Made by a program: the position numbers and the translations under genes
NCBI GenBank assembly: GCA_026874595.1
Contig: CM049318.1
Location: 24,633,456 to 24,697,455, forward strand
Reading direction: 5' to 3'
Origin: Sipunculus nudus
Lineage: Eukaryota; Annelida; Sipuncula; Golfingiida; Sipunculidae
DNA: 64,000 nucleotides
The notes under the pieces: model-generated
Told to the model about the DNA's origin: nothing
Databases searched by the model: none
Seen by the model: only the letters and a program-made list of their open reading frames with translations
Shown: piece after piece, positions 11,288-24,003 of the stretch
Numbering within the stretch: the first letter of the stretch is position 1
Layout of the letters: each line of letters starts with the position of its first letter

Positions 11288-12164
11288 TCTGATTTGCTTT
11301 AGATTGGCATCTCATGAATATATCAGCTTGAGAAAAGCATTGTGGGCAAATACTTTTAGTGTGAGTAAACTGATCTGATAACAGGCATTGAGTTTCTGTC
11401 TATAAATAGGCAAGAATGTATCTATAGCGTCTGCAGACTGCTAACGGTATCAGATTTGGCATCGGTTTTTCCCTCCGTGCAATAGCAAATGCCATCCTTT
11501 GTTGAACTTGGTCAGTCCGGTGACACTGATTTAAGAGAGGTTTGATGTATTGGCCTGTTTTGACTGTCCTTGCATCTTTGATGGCTATGTCATACAAAAA
11601 AAAACTACTATCACGCGGACAATGATTTTTGCACAGTGTAGGTCCCTGCTGATTTTCCAACAGGGCTGTTATATTTTAGCAACACTGAAAATGTGCATAT
11701 CTATACATCTCGGATAGCTTCATCGTACGCAATGACAGACTGGTGGCGCCACCTACAATAATTTTCTTACCATGTTTGTTTCTGCTTATTTATTAGGAAG
11801 GATTAGATGTATCATTCTGAATTTTGGTATAACTAAATATCTACTATAGCTTCGTCTAATGTAAGATTGGTTGCATTATCTACAATAGTTTCTGGACAGT
11901 GTATGTCCCAACATAATTCTCATTCGTGATTTATCATATCAGCCTGAAGTTGTGCATGTCTATACATGCATCTCAGATATTTTTTTTTGTATTCATGCTT
12001 GGGGCGCCACCTAGATTTAATTTTTTGTTCCATGCATCCGGGCACAAAGCTCAAGAGTGGTCTTTGAATAACCCCCATGAAACTTTGCATGCTGATACAT
12101 CTTCGATGGGTTTCTCAAACAAAATCCTGGTGGCGACGCCTACATTCATCTTTGTGTTGTGGAC

Positions 12165-13060
12165 ATCTATGCCAGTATTTCAGGAGTGCCGTTCGTGTTT
12201 TTGGTGCTTCTACTATTCAGCATATTAGTACTTGCATTGTACATATGCATGTCACACATGTACTTGAAAAGTAATCAAGTATTTCTCAAATTATATTCAA
12301 GCATGTTTTCATTGCAGCATAAAACATGATGTTTGTCCAATTGCGCAGGTCCTATTGTAGGTTTTGTTTTTCAATCATTCACCCACGCCAAGATATAAGC
12401 TATATGTATGTGTGTGTGAGAGCGCGCGCGTGAGAATGTTCAAGAAGATAGTATAATGTGTTTCTTGAGTATTTATATTTTACGTCACCTTGGCTCTACA
12501 GTTATAAAAACATTTTTCCAATAGTTGTCATTTGCACACCACATTATATTAATCGAAATCTTTCTATTAAATATTAAATTTGATAAACGGCCCAGAAATT
12601 AGTAATGCAGATTTCATGATTTATTGTCATATAAGTGAAGGCAACCGCCGGTTCTCGAGGCAGAGATACCCCCATATGCGGTAGGCTTGCTTTCTTAAGA
12701 ATGTAGATTTAGTGCTGTGTACATTCATGCAGGTATTTCAGGAGTAACGTTTTTGTTATTAATTCTTTACTCGAGTTCAAAATGTTTTGTATTTATATTG
12801 TCCATGTACATGTCACACATGTACTTCCCAAATCATGGTCAAACATGATATCGTGCCAGCAAAAACACTGATGAAGCCTGTAAGCCTTGTTTGTCAAACA
12901 TTCTCACAATACAGGATATAATCTTCATGTGTGTGTAAGCGAGCATGAGACTGTTGAAATAAATTGGTGTTTGAAAGTTGCACCCTCTATTTCTTGAATA
13001 TTTATATTTTACGTAACTTTGGCTCTGCTACATGAAACTTTTTAAATTATAAATTGATAT
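12165..13060. repeat. Diverged tandem duplication, unit about 560 bp
   Basis: The half beginning near 12170 (AGTATTTCAGGAGTGCCG ... TGCATGTCACACATGTACTT ... ATTTATATTTTACGTCACCT) is repeated beginning near 12725 (AGGTATTTCAGGAGTAACG ... TACATGTCACACATGTACTT ... ATTTATATTTTACGTAACTT). No gene is seen in it. Confidence 0.75.
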
Positions 13061-14100
13061 TGATGGCTGGCTGTATATATTAGTAATTTCCTTTCAATTT
13101 TAAATGAATGTGAAATAAATTGGCATAGAAATGCGTGATTTTACAATTTTTCAGATAACCTACTTACGACGTTTCTATTTTCTTTTTGTATTTATTGGAC
13201 CTGTAAAGCATATCTAAATCGAGCCCGAATCACCACTTATTTCTCGATGGTGAGGCATACAGGAAGAATAATTCTAATAAACAGAATACATAACAAAATA
13301 TTATAATATAATAGTTTTTCAGCAAACCGGCCACCCTATTTTTTCTCCGATCAATTCACCTTGCTGCTTTTTTTCTCAGCCTCTTCAAAAAATCATTTTG
13401 TGAATTAAGAATGAAAAAGTTTCATTTAATAAGGTGCAATATAAAGTATTAAATATAAATTTTCTGTTTTTCTTTATTCATTTTGGGACTAGAGGGACGT
13501 ATTTACAGGTCGTATATATAATCACAAAAGGTTTACATGGCACAAGGAAAGGTTTATCAACCACATTTCTGACATCAAGCAATAAATTAATCTGAGGCCC
13601 AGCTCTTGCACTTTTATTTTGCCCTAGAAAAACAGGGGATTATGTTTGTCATGTTTAAGGAAATGGCATTTCTAAAACTGCCCACAAAATATCGGAACCT
13701 CTCAAGCCTTTTTCACAGAAACTAATATAATACTATTAATACCTCTTACATGGCCCACCTGCTTTTTTTGTTATTTATTTAATTTTCTATCACCCAGCCG
13801 CTAATTTTTATCTAAAGTATGATTTTCTACATTAACAGCTGATATGGTAATATTTTCAATTGTGTCCGCAACGATTCATAAGATGACTTGGATGATTTTC
13901 TTCATTTTTGCAGGGTAACAAGGTTATATGTTCATGCTGAATGTTTTAATTTTAGGGTTGAGTACATTTTTTTGGCAGAAGAGATCACAAACACAAACAC
14001 AAAAAAAAAACAAAAAAAAATATAAAACCACAAACCATTTTGGAATGCAAGTGGATATTAAACAAGGCCTCACGTTGATGTAAAGTTTCTTGAAGTTTCT
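13061..14100. other. Intergenic, nothing recognised
   Basis: AT-rich, no supported gene or repeat structure. Confidence 0.4.
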
Positions 14101-14109
14101 AGGTTAAAC

Positions 14110-14232
14110 GGTTATGATTTGTACTTTGGAAACGGATGGAAGAACGAACGGATCGACTAACAGAGGGACGGTGGACAAAGGGTGATCGTTACAGCTCAGA
14201 TGACCTATGGCCAGCTGAGCTGAAAAAGCTAT
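14110..14232 (-). repeat. AGCTCAG-hairpin repeat, 5' end fragment
   Basis: On the minus strand it starts CAGCTCAGCTGGCC, continues to a second CTGAGCT and then enters the GTCC-rich stretch, as in the other family members. The body is truncated. Confidence 0.6.
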
Positions 14233-14239
14233 GCCTTAA

Positions 14240-16335
14240 ATGAATGTCTGATAAAAATAATAGTTGAAATCAACACATCATATGCTTGTGTTACTATTCC
14301 TTTCACAGATTTGTTTAACTTTTTTCGGGATTGTCTACCTAAGTTATAAATCTATACGTATGTTCGACCAAATAAATGGTTCACATCATTACACCTCATG
14401 TTGCTTTAATGTAAACAATCTATAGATACTCTTAAAGATACATATTAAAGATATATATATATATATATATATATATAAGATAAAAATTCAAGATATAAAT
14501 TTATTTATGTATATATATAAGAGGTACCAGTTTGAAAAATACCTGAGGACAGATAAGCACTGATGGTACATTTAAGACAAGTAGCATAGGAGTAGTTACG
14601 TTATCAAAACGCCAAAAGAAGACCAAATTAAAAATAATTTGAAATACCTTTTTATACTTACATATACTGAAGCACTATATCCAAACAATGCAAGCTTTAT
14701 TAGTCAGCAACGAGTGGCCTGCCAAGCAACCTGAGCATAATTACAAAATAAGATCGATTTGTGGACACTGCTTAAAAAGGTTTAAGAAAACTGTTGGAGA
14801 ATGAAATACATATTCGCATCGTCGGAGCTTAGAGGATAAAAAATCAATATATTCAAAAGCCATCAGGCGACCCCCTCCCTTGCGTAAAAAGTCAATTGAT
14901 TAACAAAAATAGAAGTTTACTAGGCTGGCTCTAAAACAGGATATCCATAAACTTCCTCTCATATTCCGAGTATGAATATAAAACGTTTACTACTTTTTTC
15001 CTACTAGTACCTATATTTACTTTGGGATTATCATAAAACACAAGGAAACGCATACGAAAACAATAGGTTTCATTAACCTTTCAGTCCTAATTCTCGTGCA
15101 TTTCTGCAAACGGATTAAAAACATATAATACACTTATAATAAATAGTACGATAGGAAGTATGATTTTTAAAAATGTCAAAAGTAGAGGTAATTTAAGAAG
15201 TCTGCGATACTATGTTATACTTACACGTGCAGAGAAAGCAAATTATTCAGCTTACAGTCACAAAGGGTAAAACAAATCCTTATTGATTGGCTTCCGTTAT
15301 TGATTTATATATGTCATGGTACATATATATACCCTCACCTGGCCCTCTACTGTTCACAAACGTATCACTTCATGGTGAAATTTAAAATTGCTCTTCTGTT
15401 TAAAATTCCATAAAAATCTTGTTATAAATTAAAAAAGAAACTTAAATAATTGAGACTTTGTAGTAATGTGCGTTTCCTCTCAATTCATCCGTGTATTTCA
15501 GTTAAGTTTAGGATTAGATCATAAAGAAAGACATGCTCAAGTAGATATAGAACCAGTTATGTGTTTGATTATAAATTTCAGACAATATTCAAAAGAAAAT
15601 TAAACAAGCATTTTTAAAAGAGATATTATTAATATGTCATCGTAACAGCAGCCGATTTCTTTGACTTTGATTTTGAGTAGCAATGGAGATAAGACCAGTC
15701 AGTTTTATTTTGGTAATGTACGGAAAAGCACATAGGGGAGAAGTCGAAATTGTATAGATCTTGGTACAGACACTTTCATCGGGATCCTCCAAAATATTTT
15801 GCAATTATGACTTTTACACACTCATTTTCAACTTCTAAGTATTTAATGGCCGAAAAAAAAGAAAATGTGTATGTGGGGGGGGGGAGAGAACCCATACCGT
15901 ACATACCGTACGCGCTAATCAATGCAACATCTTTATCGCCGACCGGGTGTCACATAATAAAGGATAACAAAATAGATCCGTCTGGTCTATATATCTTTCA
16001 TATTTATAAAAATATTTTATATATCTTAACTTCAACTACCTTAAATTACTTGCAGGCCAACAAAAATTAAAAAAAAAATAGTCCATAAGCCTTTAGTTTT
16101 TATATCTTAAAAGAAAACCCGCCAAACCTAAAATAATTCCGTAACCCGCTCAACGCAAGACCAGCAAATGATAAAAACCTGGTCCAACTCGTACACAGCT
16201 TATACCCCCCACCCCCACCCACGGGGAGGTAATGCTGCGCACCTCGTAAACCAGTGTATTAGAGAGATCTGAACTATATTTACACTATTTATTTGATATT
16301 AGAAAAAAATAATTAATGTATTCTTGTTTAAATGT
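14240..16335. other. Intergenic, nothing recognised
   Basis: AT-rich. A TA microsatellite lies at 14450-14477 and a short G-run near 15878. The open frames here have low-complexity, AT-driven composition. Confidence 0.4.
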
Positions 16336-16347
16336 AAACGGGCCAGG

Positions 16348-16435
16348 ACAGGGGCACCACTCGTTTTGGATTGATTTAGGATCATTAGTCCTCATGGGTT
16401 GGACACCTCATCCTAAATCGAAGGTCCGCCCCTGT
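16348..16435. repeat. Imperfect palindrome
   Basis: ACAGGGGC (16348-16355) pairs with GCCCCTGT (16428-16435), and GATTTAGGAT (from about 16372) pairs with ATCCTAAATC (16410-16419). It could be the relic of a small inverted-repeat element. Confidence 0.5.
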
Positions 16436-16449
16436 AGGTCTCCGTTGAA

Positions 16450-17870
16450 ATCTGTTATGTCGTTTCATCAAGTAACGATTTACCAGGTTGATCATTCGAT
16501 CCGTTTTGAGCTGTCGCCAAGGTACTGCAGGGTCTCCAGTACTTTCTTTAGCAGACGTCGCCATCTACGCACTATTTAAGCATATTTCAGAGTTTCCGTT
16601 TATAGCGGCTAATGCTGTCATTTTGTAGCCGTTTGTCCTAATATGATCTAAATGATAATTTTTATCCGAACCAGGATCTTCGAGTGTTATTCTCTGTCTA
16701 CAGAGGATTCTTCACATTTAAGGGTTTTACTTTGTTCTGTCTTTTCTACTTTGCATCATGCCAGAAGAAAAGCACACCAAAACAAAGAACCCGGCACAAT
16801 TTGCAAATGAGATGAAACCAACTTACTCAGAAAGTTCTGGCAAATAGAAGTCCAAACAGTCTCAAAGGGTGGGGGGATTCATATATGATGAATCGAACTA
16901 GCCTATTTACAATTAAGTTTTATTTAATTTATTTGAACATTATCAATTTATATTAAGGTTTGAATTTTACCCCTGTGAGTGCCCTCTCATTTGAAGATTT
17001 CTTCACTGCCTATTTTATCTGATTTCGATGGGAATTTAAAAAATAAAAACGATTTTAAGTGATTTTAAGTTTGCCCACTTGATCGCTTGCCGAAGTGTTG
17101 GGAATATCGTGAGAACAATTTACCCTGTTTCTGAAATTGACAGGTGGGTCTACGATATACCAGACCATGCCCTTTACACAGTCAAAGGGATATCACATAT
17201 AGCATATATCATATAGCAATAAGAGAAGGGTATTATTTTATTTCACGATATGTATCATTGAGGATATAAGATTTTCAACATTATTTTTCATTTAGACTTC
17301 GTTGAACCCCAATTTAATTAATTGCAGTGTAATGTGATTATCCTTTTGACAGAACTGAATGAAGCCTTATGTCCTTGTTGAATATTTTTGCGTTGTTTTA
17401 CATATAATCACACAGATATAAGGTCTTGCTATCAAATATTTTTTGTAGGATAGTAATCTATGATATTTGGTTACGTATTGCTATGTACATATTGTTTTTA
17501 ATGATTCCGTGTACAGGAAAATTTCCCCCATACACGTATCAGCAGATCAGTTTGTTTTAAACAGGAAATATGACACATCTGCTCATTAACATCCAAAATC
17601 TCTTAAAGCTGTCTCCTTCAGGAATCTGGCTTTCACCCGGTCCGGCCCCCCTATCTTGGTAGGATTTATATATTTTTTTTTAATTTTCACAACTCCCTCA
17701 CCTCCAAAGGTAATATCTAGCATGCTAAGATAGGCTTGACGTAAATCAGGCAAGCTGACCATGTCTTCTACGGTGAATACTTAGGAGAACTGGTTTACCA
17801 GTGCGTTTGCTCTACTATTGTCGGTTGCTTAAGGTATGCCACTCGGCGTTTTTTAGAGTTGTAATGCCAC
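16450..17870. other. Intergenic, nothing recognised
   Basis: AT-rich; no coding or repeat signal I can name. Confidence 0.4.
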
Positions 17871-17881
17871 TATTTTCTTTC

Positions 17882-18580
17882 CTAAGGGATGATATATATG
17901 ACAAGAAGAGTTTTTTGGTTTTCCCTGAGGTTTTCGCTGATCATACCTCTAATGTACTGTTGGTGACTGTCCCGAACAATGTTTTTAGCTTTCTGCCTCT
18001 GAGATTTAAACATGTTCCAAATATGGGGAGATCTAGTTTCCATGGCCTGAATATATAATTTATCCCTTTTCTTTTGAGCTCTTTTTACAAAGGGTGTAAT
18101 CCATGGATAACTTTGCTTTGATTTGGATAATTTTGATTTTTTTTTTCCTTTCAATAATATCCTGTATAACATCCTCTATAAATGTACCATTCTGCTCTAC
18201 AGTTCTAGTATCCGGTTCTTGAGCAAAATATTCAGAAGATAAAGCTTTAGTGGCTTCTCTGACTTTGTCCCAATCTGCTTTGTTGTACTGGTTAATTTTT
18301 CGCTGGGTCAGTTTATTTCTGGTAACATTCAAATTAAATCTGTTTGAAACTATATTGTGATCAGACATACCAGGGCATGTAGATATATCCTCAAGTAAAC
18401 CTGGTTTGTTTGTCAGTAACAGATCAATCAGTTTACCTGAGGATGGACGTGTTGGGTCCAGACAATGCTGACTAAGGCAAGGCTCAGGTCCCCACGCAGT
18501 AAATTGTGAAGAACCCTTTTGGATTCTCCCATGAACACTTTTCTTAAAATGTACCGGGCATGTCAAGACCAAACAATGCT
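17882..18580 (-). mobile_element. LINE (Jockey/CR1-like) fragment, endonuclease C-terminus and linker
   Basis: Two overlapping minus-strand frames read through the end of an apurinic-type endonuclease and the linker that precedes the RT. Landmarks are LIDLLLTNKPGLLEDI, CPGMSDHNIVS (the SDH active-site strand) and, in the next frame, PWITPFVKRAQKKRDKLY and SQRQKAKNIVRDSHQQYI. A frame change occurs near 18150. The RT and the first part of the endonuclease are absent, so this is an internally truncated, dead copy. It is unrelated to the L1-type element at 28872-34296. Confidence 0.75.
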
Positions 18581-19200
18581 TTACTAGGGGATCATTGTGT
18601 GAGTTAAGGTGATTTCCCGAGCACTGACGTCTCTTGTAATTTTATTCCCTGTAATATGTACATATTTTACCTTGCTGAAGACAATATTTTATCGAAATTT
18701 ATGTTGTATGAACAACAGGCCACGTAGGGCGTAATCGGTCGTAATGTAATAGACGCATCAATATTTTTTAAACCCAATCTTCAACAATATCACAGATCAG
18801 TCCACTTATTGAATCGATCGATCTAACCTTTAGAGTGACTGTTCTCATTTCATAAACTTCCATAAAAAACTACTCAATATTAACTGAGAATATTTGACGA
18901 TATTGATAGCATAATGCCTACCGAACAAGGCTGAAAAAACAGAATGACAAACAGATTGATAAATAAACTGGCAAAAGGACGGACAAAGCGACTGGCAAAG
19001 AGACCGACAGATAACACAGGGCCACTTAAAATAATAATGAGATCACTAGAAACCTCCCGCCAGCTCTCACAACGGAGCAATAATGAAGTGTACAACCTGG
19101 AAAATAAGGTCTAAATTAAATATTGTGTCAACTATGAATGTTTATTCGTAAAGTGAATATTTATGTGGGCCGTATTAGACATGACATTGTAATGGATACT
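18581..19200. other. Intergenic, nothing recognised
   Basis: No supported gene. Confidence 0.4.
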
Positions 19201-19223
19201 TATTTAGCATGAGTCACTGCTAG

Positions 19224-19620
19224 TTGGTGGCACGGACGATTTTAAGTGCTGATTTTCCTTTTTCTCCTCTCACGTGACTACACATCAGAGAGCTATTCAA
19301 ATACTGTTTACATTAATAGCCTGGCACCAGACTTAGCTTTGGACTTTGTACTGTGGTGATCCGTACTTGTTAAAATGTAGCCTATTATGCGATATATGTC
19401 ATCAGGTACCAGTTTACACCGTGTTCACTTGGTCGCAACACACAGGTATGAGGTCATATCCACATTGATTAATTATGATATACTATCACATACACTGTAA
19501 AGAGCGCTTCTAATATATTGTTCATAATGAAACGTTAAATAAACAGTTTTATATATATCCATGCCTTGATGGAAATATAACAGTGGGACATATACTAATG
19601 TCATCATGCAAAGGATTGGG
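19224..19620 (+). other. Orphan copy of the TRIM first-exon/promoter segment
   Basis: Collinear with 47104-47490: the E-box CACGTGAC, CTTTGGACTTTGTAC, TGCGATATAT, ATCAGGTACCAG, ACACCGT and a donor-like ACACAG/GTATGA at 19445/19446, followed by matching intron-side sequence (ACATACACTGT). In the 47-kb copy this segment lies just upstream of a TRIM coding exon; here no TRIM coding sequence follows. Splice donor and exon status are inferred. Confidence 0.6.
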
Positions 19621-20870
19621 TCAAGGATTTCTTGAAAAATATGACCATCATTTGGGAACGTTCAGTACCGTTGGTTTGTATTTGATAACAATTCATACAG
19701 AAGCAACCGTTTCTAAATAATTCTTGCATGGAATTCCTCGATTTTTTGCTATATATGTTGATCTTATTTTTGGCCTGTGTGGTGTTCCTTTTGAGACTGA
19801 CAGGTAACAAGCTATGGGAATAGTTCTTGGTAGCTCAACAACAATACATTTTCCTCAGACCACAAAGTCACTAAGTTTTAACCAGACATGTGATATATAT
19901 TTCTGTCATCGTAGAAAGTGTCAACAAAATTGGCAAAAATGTTCTTCAAACATACACAAGTTGTGTATTAGAGTAGAGTATTAAACGACGTATCTTTTAT
20001 AACATATTTACGTTAATCACATGTATTTTCGGTACCGGAAGTCTACGTCAGCCGCTGCAATTGTCTGTCTGCCATGTACTTTTGAAGAGATTAAACCGTT
20101 GTTTCGTTATAAAGACTTTCCATTTATTGTGTGAGTATTCTGCAATTAACACCAAAATATGGACTGAGCGGAAAATTTGGTCAGATTAAAATCGTATTAA
20201 CAATCCATTAAATTTTGGACGTAAGCGGAATCAAAATAATCTTGTTTTATCTTATATCCCATTATGACAAAGGACGATAACTTTGTCCCCGTGCAGCACC
20301 CGCCCACTCGCATTAATTTGTTTTCCACTCATCATGTGAATCCGTGTAACTTAAGCTGGATATTAAATTGTTTATACATGAAACCTGTACACAAAAACGA
20401 TGAGGAGAGGTTTATAGGCTCCGACTGCAGAATCTATTTTGTATATGGAATCCCTATCAGTTTAAATATGTACCGGTCATACGTTTCCATGTTTCAACGT
20501 CCCTGGAGACTGCGGCTCCTCAATAAATATGCGTGCATGCCTATACCCCTGAACTGTCTTTGAGTTGCAGGGCTTCCTTTTGACTAACCCCTTTTTTCAA
20601 TTTTTTCAAACAAAGTTTGGTGGAATTGGTTAAGCCATGGTTGTCAAGTAAAGATACTTAAGATTGTGCAGAAATCTACATACCTGTGAAGAATTAAAAA
20701 TTATGTCAAACGGTGGTGGTGTAACTGGTCCGAGTTCAGGGAGTTGAACCAAGTAAAAAGCCTTCTCGTTTTAACATGTAGACTTTCTAAAGCGCTTGAA
20801 TTAAAAGCGTATACTTCCTTTTGAAGGAATAAATGCCTTCAGAGACGTTATAATGGATATTGGGATAAAT
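19621..20870. other. Intergenic, one unrecognised ORF
   Basis: The only open frame of note is 20264-20563 (+, 99 codons). It has mixed composition and two adjacent Cys/His-containing stretches, but no family I recognise. I would not call it a gene without transcripts. Confidence 0.3.
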
Positions 20871-20875
20871 CGGGA

Positions 20876-20920
20876 TTTTAATGGACCTGTGACCGCAAAT
20901 TGTTGATTCCTGTTATAAGT
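20876..20920 (+). mobile_element. SINE family A, short fragment
   Basis: GGACCTGTGACCGCAAATTG followed by GATTCCTGTTA matches the tRNA-like head of family A; the rest is missing. Confidence 0.5.
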
Positions 20921-21029
20921 ATTAGAGAACTTCAAAACGTTTTAGGTTTATTTAACAGGCATATTTAAATAACAGATATATATAGCACCAATTTTTTATG
21001 ACAAAATCACTTACTGATAATCGAGGTCC

Positions 21030-21520
21030 CTGATTTTGTTCAAATATTTGTATTTGTCTTTTTAATTTTTTTGTCAGTTCTGGTTTTATCCTTCTGATTA
21101 ATATGTATGCATGCAATAATAAGTATATACATCAAAATGTTCTTTTGGTAAAATTAAATTTATGTTACTCATCGGTGCATTGTTACTTGGAGGAACAGCA
21201 GGCTGGTTAAACAGACGTTTTTCGGGGATTCTGCGTTCATGTCGGATTCCTATAAAGCGTTGAATAATCATAGCCAATATCCGTGAGATGGTCTATAAAA
21301 AGCTGATCAGCATGCTAATGGCTTTGGAATGTCCAATAAACGTATTCAAAATTCAATTATAATATAAAAATTCCGTAACAGTTGACAATAAAAGATTACG
21401 TAAGATTTCATAAGATCTGCACATATCTTGTCCTTTTTTTTCTTGCTTTTTCGTCACAAAGCGACGTGATGTTTTGTGGTTTGCTTAGGAGCTGTCAGCA
21501 TTTCCTCTAGACACTGCAGT
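21030..21520. repeat. Dispersed segment R, copy 1
   Basis: Collinear with 44820-45300: GTGCATTGTTACTTGGAGGAA, CTGCGTTCATGTCGG, CTGATCAGCATGCTAATG, CCAATAAACGTATTCAAAATTC, CATAAGATCTG and GGAGCTGTCA. It is followed by the GATGGTGAT-type minisatellite, as is the second copy. Confidence 0.8.
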
Positions 21521-21529
21521 GGGGATGAA

Positions 21530-21765
21530 TTGTCTGTGATGAGCTGGTGGGGCTGAGATTGCTTCGAGTTGATCCTGTTGACTTGATTGTGATATAATGA
21601 TCGTGATTTGATGGTACATGATGATTTGATGAGGATGGATTGATGGTGGATCGTTGATGATGATGAACTGATGATGATGAGTTGAGTTGACTGTGATGTA
21701 ATAATCGTGATTTGATGATGCATGATGAGTTGACGAAGATGGGTTGATAACGAAGCGTTGATGGT
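21530..21765. repeat. GATGATGAGTTGATG-type minisatellite, copy 1
   Basis: Irregular iterations of TGATGATGAGTTGA and GTGATGTAATAATCGTGATT. A longer internal repeat of about 125 bp is visible (21585 versus 21690). The minus-strand His/Ser-rich frames here are by-products of the repeat. Confidence 0.8.
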
Positions 21766-21799
21766 ACATTATTGTCGTACGGCGTTTTGTAAATAAAGC

Positions 21800-22913
21800 C
21801 AATGAACCGGCAACTGAGCATTATTTTATTATTAAAATACACGAATGCAATTCGGTATTCCTTATGTCTATTTAAGTGACACTCCAGATCTTTTGAAGGG
21901 TCATAAATATAAAATCAACTAACAGCGCCTAACAAATTGTAGGCAATACATCTAACTCTGTTCTTAAGAAACCTGCCTTATGGTTTAATTTGTATTCAGA
22001 TGAATTTTACAATGCGCATACCGGTCTTCTGCTTGTGCCCGGTGGACAATTAGAAATATGTCATAGTCAAATGATTTTCAGTTTACTGACCTTTTTATTG
22101 CCTCATAACCTTATCCAGAAATTTTTGATACTGTGCTTTTCACATTATGATTTTTGCACAAGCATCAGATACTATGGTTGGCTTTATATTCACGGGGCTG
22201 AAAATCGCGTTTTCTTCATATTGACCGTTTCCAGATGGCTTCATTGTCGCGATTTCGTAAGAATCTATAATTTAAGTACAACAGTATTTGCATGCCACAT
22301 AAGGTAAGAATATAACCTACAGTACCTCATTCATTTCTGTTGCAGTCATTACATTAAGATATGTGTAACAGCCAAATTATCCCTGGTGGTTGTAGCATGA
22401 TTGACAATAATTCATGGGTGCTTGCATTGACCAATTCTGATACCATACACAGATTAAGCTGGTGATTCACGAACCATTCCGGTTGTACAGATGCATCATC
22501 AACTCTCAACCATCGATTAAGGGGCGTTTTATTCCCAAGAAATTCATATTCGCGATTATTTCCCATTCTCGGATATCGCAAAATTAAAACCCTCGGGAAC
22601 AAAAAGGCAACCAAATTATTTAATGTTACTCAAAACTTACCAAAACAATGTTAAACAGAATATTTTACAAAAAAAAGACATACAAAAAGTAAAAAGTAAA
22701 AAGGATGTGCCTGCACGAAGCGAGAAAATAGGTAAAGGCTGATAAAGGTGGGGGTTTAAAGTCTGATACCACTGACGATGTCAGTCTCATCCGACTTTAT
22801 ACAATGCCTTCCTGGTCGTTTGGACTTTTCAGTCGTGTAGCTTTTCTCATCTCTCTGGGGAGCATTCAACCCAAGCAGCCATATCATCCGCTAGAAAATT
22901 ATTCTTTCTACAT
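21800..22913. other. Intergenic, nothing recognised
   Basis: Open frames at 21990-22307 (+) and 22354-22614 (-) have no recognisable domain. Confidence 0.35.
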
Positions 22914-22921
22914 TTGTTTTT

Positions 22922-23094
22922 CTCCCATGACCGTTACCCATTCACTCCTGTGTCGAGAGAACGCACCCTTGTGGTAAAGACTTTGCTTAGGAGTCTTAGC
23001 GCAGATGGCGGTCAGAACGGGACGCGAAGCCACAACCTTGCGGTCACATGTCCAGCCCTCTTAACCATTACGCCACCACGCTCCACTAGTGATT
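22922..23094 (-). mobile_element. SINE family A copy, minus strand
   Basis: Read on the minus strand it starts GGAGCGTGGTGGCGTAATGG, an A-box-like tRNA head, then GTGACCGCAAGGTTGTGG and the body CGCTAAGACTCC and ACCACAAGGGTGCG. It is the best-preserved head of the family in the window. The plus-strand frame is a shadow. Confidence 0.8.
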
Positions 23095-23099
23095 TGTTA

Positions 23100-23600
23100 T
23101 GGTAAAGAATATCGTGACTGAGATGTCACATACGAATTTCTTATAAATGCACAACGTTGGTGCAAACAGATTTAATACAAGGACAAGCTCGTATCAGACA
23201 GTGAAATTAACGCAATGTGTTTATTTAAGAATGCTATTGGAATGGATGAGATACTTTTTAAGATGGGAAGTATGTTGTAGTCAGACTAATATTTTTTTTT
23301 AAGACATTAGTCACTGATGATTAGTACGTTGGTACCACATGGAAAGTCCGACTAAGAAACCATGACGTTCTTCTAAATTGGGGATAGACAAGCCGCGTGG
23401 GGATAGACAGGCAAGTGTGAGTTGATGTTTGGCCCGAAAGTGGCCCAAATTAGAAGCACCGGATTTAGCAGTTATCTGCATTCTGCAGGTAAGTTTTAAG
23501 GAAATGTTAGAACCGCACACATTCCTGATTTAGCGTTCTCCGTCAGGAAACCCTGCGTTAGCACTCGGACATAAGTTATCTTTACTGCAGGGCTCTCTTA
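23100..23600. other. Intergenic, nothing recognised
   Basis: No supported gene. Confidence 0.4.
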
Positions 23601-23603
23601 TGA

Positions 23604-24003
23604 GGCAGATTTTATTGAAAAGTCTTATGGGTGTATACATTGAAAATGTTATTGGTTTGATGGTACCTATTGTTTTGGGGTAGTGTGTATATCTATCGAA
23701 AATGTTATTGGTTAAATGATTCGCACACTTATGGAGTGCTGTATATTTGGAAAAATGGATGTGTTGGTGGGTACACACACTTATCGGTTTATGTGTGTAT
23801 TGAATATGTTATTGGGTAAATGGTTCGCGCACTTATGGGGTAGTGTGTATATTGAAAATGTTATGTGATAATGCGTACACTTTTTCATGGGCTAGTGTGT
23901 ATATCGAAAATATTACGGGATAAATGGGTACCCGATCTTATCGGGTAGTGTGCATATTAAAGATGTTATGGGATAATGCTTACACCCTCTGATCGGGTTT
24001 ATT
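23604..24003. repeat. Minisatellite, unit about 57 bp
   Basis: About seven diverged units, each with TAGTGTGTATAT, (GAAA)ATGTTAT(T/G)GG(G/T)(T)AAATG and a (G)CACACTTAT(G/C)GG segment. Units vary by small indels and the right-hand units end in GATCGGG. Confidence 0.85.

Larger units (their letters stand above)
9200..12125. repeat. Large interspersed segment, copy 2
   Basis: Collinear with 4010-6560 at an offset close to 5.2 kb. It includes the ATCGATTAC block (9345-9500), a TA microsatellite, the CGGACGGCCGGACGGAC motif near 10630 and a second AGCTCAG-type monomer in minus orientation (10075-10695). It is longer than copy 1 mainly through extra GGCGCCACCTA-containing sequence around 11740-11990. 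Confidence 0.8.

Noticed and set aside
21454-21842. Three overlapping minus-strand His/Ser-rich ORFs
   Set aside because: They are frames of the GATGATGAGTTGATG minisatellite.
23604-24003. CRISPR-like array
   Set aside because: The units are contiguous and diverged, with no unique spacers; it is a minisatellite in a eukaryotic genome.
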